Below, piece by piece: positions 6,882 to 11,226 of a stretch of 11,226 bases of DNA. Under the pieces are notes generated by a model. That model was not told the origin of the DNA. It saw only the letters and a list, made by a program, of their open reading frames with translations, and did no database searches. Positions within the stretch are counted from its first letter, which is position 1. Every line of letters begins with the position of its first letter. The position numbers and the translations under genes were made by a program. Source of the stretch: CAYWHE01 sp964458125 (lineage in GTDB: Bacteria; Bacteroidota; Bacteroidia; AKYH767-A; OLB10); contig CAYWHE010000134.1 in the NCBI GenBank assembly GCA_964458125.1, positions 1 through 11,226 on the forward strand, given 5' to 3'.

Positions 6882-8579
6882 TCAGTTTTTGGTCAGACCT
6901 ACAGCCAAACCCAACTGCAATCCGAATGACAAATAATTGGTTTTTGCCGCGCTGTTAAACAAGGGGTTATAATCATCCGGTGTGTCTCCGTTCTGGTAAT
7001 TCTTCGCATCTTTATTACCGAGCTTCAGCGCTGAAGGTGCATAATCCACTGCCAGGCCCGCTTTCAGCGCTGCACGGGGGCTTAAATAATAAGCCAGTTC
7101 AAAACCTGCATGGATGGAAATGCCGGTCAGGCTTTTGACTTTATTCTTTTTGACTGAACCCGCGGCCGGTCCAAAATCATATACGGGGGTCCTGTCATTT
7201 AACATCGCAAAGAGCAGTTCCGGATCCGTTACTCCTCTTTTGCCTGAGATGAATTCCCGGATCAGGGGGAGATCGGAAAAAGAAGCGTCCTGCTGGGGAT
7301 TGTAATACGGCTGGTAACTGACACTGTCGTATTGCTGGTATCCTTCGATGTAGATCAGTTTATCGGCCAGCTCCGTCTTTGTCCGGATGAAAGAAACCGC
7401 CGGCCCAAAGCCGGCTTCCCAGGACCAGTTGGCATTCATTTTAGACCGTAACCGGTAGGTAAGCGGAAATTGAATGACCGTAAACGTGTTTTGTTCCTTA
7501 AAATCAAGCAGGGAGATGATCCTGCGGTAGCCGTCCGGGTTCACGGATGCATCATCAAAAGCATGAAAGACCAAAATGCTGCCGCTTACATTATAGGTCG
7601 ACTGAAACCGCTGGTAATAAAATCCAAGGCCGATTCCCCTGGAAATAGCGCTTTTTCTTTTTCCATAAAAGTAAGAAATGGATGCCCCGGATTTAATACC
7701 GCCTGTCATGCCAGGATTTTCAAGCGATACAACAGAACGGTTTTTTTCCAGGATGGCGGTATTATAACCCAGTTCAGCTGATCCGGGCTGATTCATTTTA
7801 ATCCTGCCGATGGAATATCCGGATGACAGGCTGAAAATAAACCGGTAGGCAAAGTCAGAAGGCGGGCAACCGTGATTGTCTGTCGTTCCGGGTATGTCCG
7901 GGCAATTATCACTCCGGTCCGGAACCTGGTCATCGTCCCGGTCCGGACAGCCTTTGAGGTTTAGTTTTCCCTTCTGTTCCCTGCATTGATCTTCGCTGTC
8001 TATCACACCATCCAGGTCCTGGTCATTGGTTACCCTCAGGTTTGATCCGATGGAAGTAATGCCGCTGATCTTCACCGACTGATCGGGAAGTACAATAATT
8101 TTAATCAATAAGGTGTCCTGATTGGACAGGTTATATTTTCCGGTTGCGCGTGTTCCGGAAATGCTTCGTTCAAGGGCTGCGGTTATCTGTCCTTGTTCCA
8201 GCAAATCATAACTGATGTTCACCTTTCTGTTTTCCACCACGAGTCGTTCCGGAAACTGTTCGACCAGTTCGTCAAAATAGACCTCCATGGATTTCTCTGT
8301 GAGTTTGTAGGGATAGCCCTGTCCGTCATCCTGGTAGGTGGCATTAATATCATCGAATATCCTGGCTTCCGGCAAAAAAAGACCTTTGAGTTCCCTGATC
8401 ACTTTCGTGCTCGGCAAATTCTTCCCGGTTTCAGCCAGGGCGCTGTTGTGCATAAACCGGTACATCAGTGAATCCACGCGGGCGGCAATGGAAGTTTTTT
8501 CCTTTAACGTATAGGACTGTGCTTGGAGGAACCCCGGCGACAGCAACAATACGACAAGAAATATTCTGTTTCTGATCAT
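6882..8579 (-). CDS. Outer-membrane beta-barrel protein with thrombospondin type 3 repeats
   Basis: A Sec signal peptide occupies residues 1-20 (cleavage near LQA-Q). Residues about 22-180 form a small alpha+beta domain: two amphipathic helices, then strands such as ERLVVENRKVNISYDL and DTLLIKIIVLP. Its outline resembles NTF2/SnoaL folds, a weak guess. Residues 186-239 carry thrombospondin type 3 calcium repeats: DQDLDGVIDSEDQC, then DRDDDQVPDRSDNCPD, ending in the common NHGCP. From about 241 to 565 alternating polar and aromatic strands (for example FIFSLSSGYSIGRI, RGIGLGFYYQRF, NYLSFGLQLGLAVGL) suggest a PorT/OmpW-like barrel. Such repeats often precede an OmpA peptidoglycan-binding domain, but none is present here. 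It starts 7 bp after the T9SS-cargo gene stop, so the two are almost certainly co-transcribed and perhaps translationally coupled. It could be an outer-membrane anchor or port for its neighbours; the sequence alone does not show this. Confidence 0.85.
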   Translation of the reverse strand: MIRNRIFLVVLLLSPGFLQAQSYTLKEKTSIAARVDSLMYRFMHNSALAETGKNLPSTKVIRELKGLFLPEARIFDDINATYQDDGQGYPYKLTEKSMEVYFDELVEQFPERLVVENRKVNISYDLLEQGQITAALERSISGTRATGKYNLSNQDTLLIKIIVLPDQSVKISGITSIGSNLRVTNDQDLDGVIDSEDQCREQKGKLNLKGCPDRDDDQVPDRSDNCPDIPGTTDNHGCPPSDFAYRFIFSLSSGYSIGRIKMNQPGSAELGYNTAILEKNRSVVSLENPGMTGGIKSGASISYFYGKRKSAISRGIGLGFYYQRFQSTYNVSGSILVFHAFDDASVNPDGYRRIISLLDFKEQNTFTVIQFPLTYRLRSKMNANWSWEAGFGPAVSFIRTKTELADKLIYIEGYQQYDSVSYQPYYNPQQDASFSDLPLIREFISGKRGVTDPELLFAMLNDRTPVYDFGPAAGSVKKNKVKSLTGISIHAGFELAYYLSPRAALKAGLAVDYAPSALKLGNKDAKNYQNGDTPDDYNPLFNSAAKTNYLSFGLQLGLAVGLTKN

Positions 8580-8586
8580 GGCGGAT

Positions 8587-11202
8587 TTAATTGACGATAA
8601 GCTTTAATACATACTTTTCACCATAGTCAGTATAAACACATACCATATACAGCCCCCCGCACAGGTGGTCAGTTTCCAATGGATACACCTGGCTGGCCGA
8701 CGATTTGTCCGCGTTGATACTGCTCATCAACTGGCCATAGGTATTGCAGATGTTTATTTTCAGTTTGCCATAAATATTCCCGTCAATCATCAGGTTAAAA
8801 AATCCGCTGGCCGGGTTGGGAGAGGCTGACAAGCTGATTTCAGCGGGAAACGGATCGGGCTGATTACCGGGACGTCTGGCAACCGGACCGTTGTAATAAA
8901 TCCTGGAGATGCAGTACCCGTTGCCATCCCATTGGTAAGCATCAACCCAGAAAATATACCGGCTGGTATCCAGTTGCGTAACTCCGTTTTTTTTCACTAA
9001 AAATTTACCCGAATCAACCGGAACAAATAACTGGTAAATCTGGCCCTCCACATAGGATGCCTTCAGGGTGGGTATGCTGTCGTATCCCCATTGGTACCCG
9101 CTAACTGTATTATCCAGGTAAACGAGCAGGTTACCGGGTTGACGCAGGATGATTCCCCTTTCGGTTATTCCTCCCGGGCTAACCGTAAACCGCCATATAC
9201 TGGTATCTGCTTTGCACCGTCCAAAGGACTGCTGACCCCTCGTGGTGGCCTGAACAATTGCCAGGTAACTTTTCACCGAATCGGGAAACGTGATGATGAC
9301 GCTGGAGCTGTCGTATGGCGCATGCAGGGTGTCGGATAAATGAACCGTCACATTCGAAGGTGAAACATGCCAGTTGTAGGTAAACCCGGGAACCTGGTCG
9401 ATATGAAAGCTTAAAAACTCACTTCCCCCGCAGAGGGTATCGTCAGGTTGAAGTCCCTCCAGATTTAAAATTTCAGGATCAGGCGGTGCCGGTTCCACCA
9501 CTACGGATACGGTCTGGGTATCGCTGATGCAGGCAAGACCGCCGTTGGTATAGGTTAACAGAATTTTATAAACCACCATACCAAGCGAACTGAAATTACT
9601 GTTCTTTAGCGTATCCGAAATAACCGAGTCCTGCACTCCGCCGGATACCTGCTGACTGTTTCCACTCATGCCGGTTCCGGCCATGCTGGTCCAGCTGTAG
9701 CTGATGTTATTCGTGAACGTGGGCATGATGCGGTAATGCAAAGGCGTCTGGCTGCAGGTGGTATCGGTAACAGGGCTGATCATGGCCGGAATGGGATTTA
9801 CCGTCAGGGTTTTGGTTACACAGGCTGTATCCAATGGACAGGGAGGCGGGTCAAGGGCCCGTACAAAAAATGTTTTTGTTTCCGGAGCAAGAATGGCTGT
9901 TTCCATTACCTGAATGGAGATTCCCGTACCCGACAAGGTGCCATGGCACGAATCGCTGTACCAGTTCCAGGTTGCTCCTGTCCCCAACGTTCCTCCAACA
10001 ACAGAAAACACAGCGGTGTCGCCACTGCAAATCACGTTCGGACCGGCTATGGAAACCGGGGGCTGCGAGGGTTGATGGATTCGCACCAGCAGCGTGTCTG
10101 TATCCGAACATCCGTTAGAACCGGATACTCCGGTGACCGTATAACTTTGCGTACCGGACGGAAAAGCAAGAATGGAAGCACCGGTGGTGGCGCTGAGCCC
10201 GGCGGCTGGAAACCAGGTATAGTTGTCGGCTCCGCCGGCTGTCACAGCGGCAGTATCTCCTGCACATAGGGTAACCGTATCATTCGAAAGCGAAACAACG
10301 GGAGGCAAAAGATCAACGGTAACACGGACCGTGTCGGTAACCGAACAGCCTGTTGAGGTAATTGTTTTCGTTAACGTATATAACGTTGTTGAACCCGGAT
10401 TGGCGACTGGATTTCCGGCTGTGGTGTCATTCAAACCTGCAGAAGGAGCCCAGGAATAAACAGCTCCCCCCTGGGGTGGTTCTCCGATGGTATCGCCGGA
10501 CAGGTTGACAAGACAGTTTATGGTAAAAGCAGACCCGGCTTCTGCGTCCAGCATATGACTCACCTGCCCGGTAATCAAAAAATCCTTAAAATACAGGATA
10601 TTGGCCTTGTTGCCGATACCTGCCGCAAAGAGCCTGAACTTAATGGTATCGGAAGGAGGAACCGGTATGTTTAATCCTGGAAAATTATTCGCGGTACTGC
10701 CCGTACCTGCCGTAAACTGTCCGCTGCCGACATCAAATGAAACCGGAGTAAAATTGGTGGTTGAATACCTGAACCGTGAATTGACGGCCGTAATGGTTCC
10801 TGCACTTGTTTTCGCTGTAAAGGATATCGTGGTGATGGTAAAGGAATCCTGGCAGGGAACATAACATGCAAACTCCACATAGGCTCCGTTGGCAGTTGCT
10901 GTTACGATATCCGTTTCCGCCCACCCTTTCGGATTTGCCGGTCCCGCCTGGGAAGATGTGCCATAGCCGTCGGCATTAAAAATTTCCTGCATAAAATTAG
11001 CTCCTTTGCGCACGGTGTCGGCAGCTATCTCAGGGATTCCGGAGCTGACGGCTCCTAAACCCGGTCCTGTCGTCAGGGGCCAGTAAACGGTATCTGTCTG
11101 GGCATACGCATTTATAGAAAACAGGATGAAAGCCTGCATCCCGGCAACTTTCAGCCAGGATGAGGGGCAGCAAAAAAATAAATTGCACCCGCAGGTTGTC
11201 AT
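8587..11202 (-). CDS. Secreted multi-domain Ig/PKD-like repeat protein with a T9SS type A sorting domain
   Basis: This is a predicted T9SS substrate, exported by Sec and then carried across the outer membrane. A signal peptide ends near AYA-Q (residue 34). A beta-sandwich-like N-terminal domain covers about 38-215. Roughly five Ig/PKD-like modules follow (about 229-296, 302-376, 382-469, 472-570, 577-680). The first two share the pattern Y-x-W-x-P-x-A-G-L then YT(L/V)T, common in Bacteroidota surface proteins, and most modules hold a few cysteines. A variable region (about 685-785) leads to the sorting domain at 789-871, with the SASPNPASG motif and a GGLYMVCVYT...KYVLKLIVN end. No enzymatic motif is visible, so adhesion or surface structure is the likely role. 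The start is uncertain: the ATG at 11202 gives an atypical Cys-rich n-region, and the frame stays open to the window edge, so an upstream start is possible. It would be the first gene of the visible series. Confidence 0.85.
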   Translation of the reverse strand: MTTCGCNLFFCCPSSWLKVAGMQAFILFSINAYAQTDTVYWPLTTGPGLGAVSSGIPEIAADTVRKGANFMQEIFNADGYGTSSQAGPANPKGWAETDIVTATANGAYVEFACYVPCQDSFTITTISFTAKTSAGTITAVNSRFRYSTTNFTPVSFDVGSGQFTAGTGSTANNFPGLNIPVPPSDTIKFRLFAAGIGNKANILYFKDFLITGQVSHMLDAEAGSAFTINCLVNLSGDTIGEPPQGGAVYSWAPSAGLNDTTAGNPVANPGSTTLYTLTKTITSTGCSVTDTVRVTVDLLPPVVSLSNDTVTLCAGDTAAVTAGGADNYTWFPAAGLSATTGASILAFPSGTQSYTVTGVSGSNGCSDTDTLLVRIHQPSQPPVSIAGPNVICSGDTAVFSVVGGTLGTGATWNWYSDSCHGTLSGTGISIQVMETAILAPETKTFFVRALDPPPCPLDTACVTKTLTVNPIPAMISPVTDTTCSQTPLHYRIMPTFTNNISYSWTSMAGTGMSGNSQQVSGGVQDSVISDTLKNSNFSSLGMVVYKILLTYTNGGLACISDTQTVSVVVEPAPPDPEILNLEGLQPDDTLCGGSEFLSFHIDQVPGFTYNWHVSPSNVTVHLSDTLHAPYDSSSVIITFPDSVKSYLAIVQATTRGQQSFGRCKADTSIWRFTVSPGGITERGIILRQPGNLLVYLDNTVSGYQWGYDSIPTLKASYVEGQIYQLFVPVDSGKFLVKKNGVTQLDTSRYIFWVDAYQWDGNGYCISRIYYNGPVARRPGNQPDPFPAEISLSASPNPASGFFNLMIDGNIYGKLKINICNTYGQLMSSINADKSSASQVYPLETDHLCGGLYMVCVYTDYGEKYVLKLIVN

Positions 11203-11226
11203 CGTTTCGGTGTCTGTCCTGGCAGT

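Noticed and set aside
9736..10269. 177-codon plus-strand open frame
   Set aside because: It is antisense to the repeat modules of the T9SS cargo gene, and its Gly/Arg/Ser-rich translation is typical of a shadow of Thr/Ser/Pro-rich coding sequence.
1..11226. CRISPR array, tRNA/rRNA, insertion sequence or toxin-antitoxin pair
   Set aside because: No regularly spaced direct repeats, cloverleaf-like sequences, transposase motifs or terminal repeats were seen. Nearly the whole window is occupied by six large co-oriented genes.

Overview
The window suggests a member of the Bacteroidota (Chitinophagia/Sphingobacteriia-like, though the rank cannot be fixed from sequence alone). Three things point there: a type IX secretion (T9SS) type A sorting domain, a Bacteroidota-style promoter (TAnnTTTG) with no Shine-Dalgarno sequence before the starts, and a TssR-like protein, which is characteristic of the Bacteroidota-specific type VI secretion system subtype iii (T6SSiii). 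Base composition looks close to balanced and even throughout. No mobile element, RNA gene or CRISPR array is visible.

All six genes lie on the minus strand, so transcription reads right to left. In that order they are: (1) an 871-residue or longer secreted Ig/PKD-like repeat protein with a T9SS sorting domain (11202-8587); (2) after 7 bp, a 565-residue outer-membrane protein with thrombospondin type 3 calcium repeats and a probable beta-barrel (8579-6882); (3) after 35 bp, a 215-residue exported protein of unknown family (6846-6199); (4) after 46 bp, an 815-residue TssR-like exported protein with a von Willebrand A-like core (6152-3705); (5) after 18 bp, an 854-residue one-piece ABC transporter of MacB/LolCDE architecture (3686-1122); (6) after a 242 bp gap with a candidate promoter, the first 293 residues of a ClpV/TssH-type AAA+ ATPase (879-1, cut by the left edge).

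Genes 1 to 5 look like one transcription unit; tssH may have its own promoter. The TssR-like protein and ClpV/TssH place the window at the edge of, or inside, a T6SSiii cluster. This subtype lacks the classic TssJLM membrane complex and uses other envelope proteins (TssN, O, P, Q, R). The unusual part is what shares the operon: a MacB-like ABC transporter between tssR and tssH, an uncharacterised small exported protein, an outer-membrane barrel with calcium repeats and a T9SS-exported repeat protein. The main hypothesis is that some of these form an envelope or surface module working with the T6SS. No VgrG, Hcp, PAAR, sheath, baseplate, effector or immunity gene is inside the window, so this must be tested on the flanks and in related genomes.
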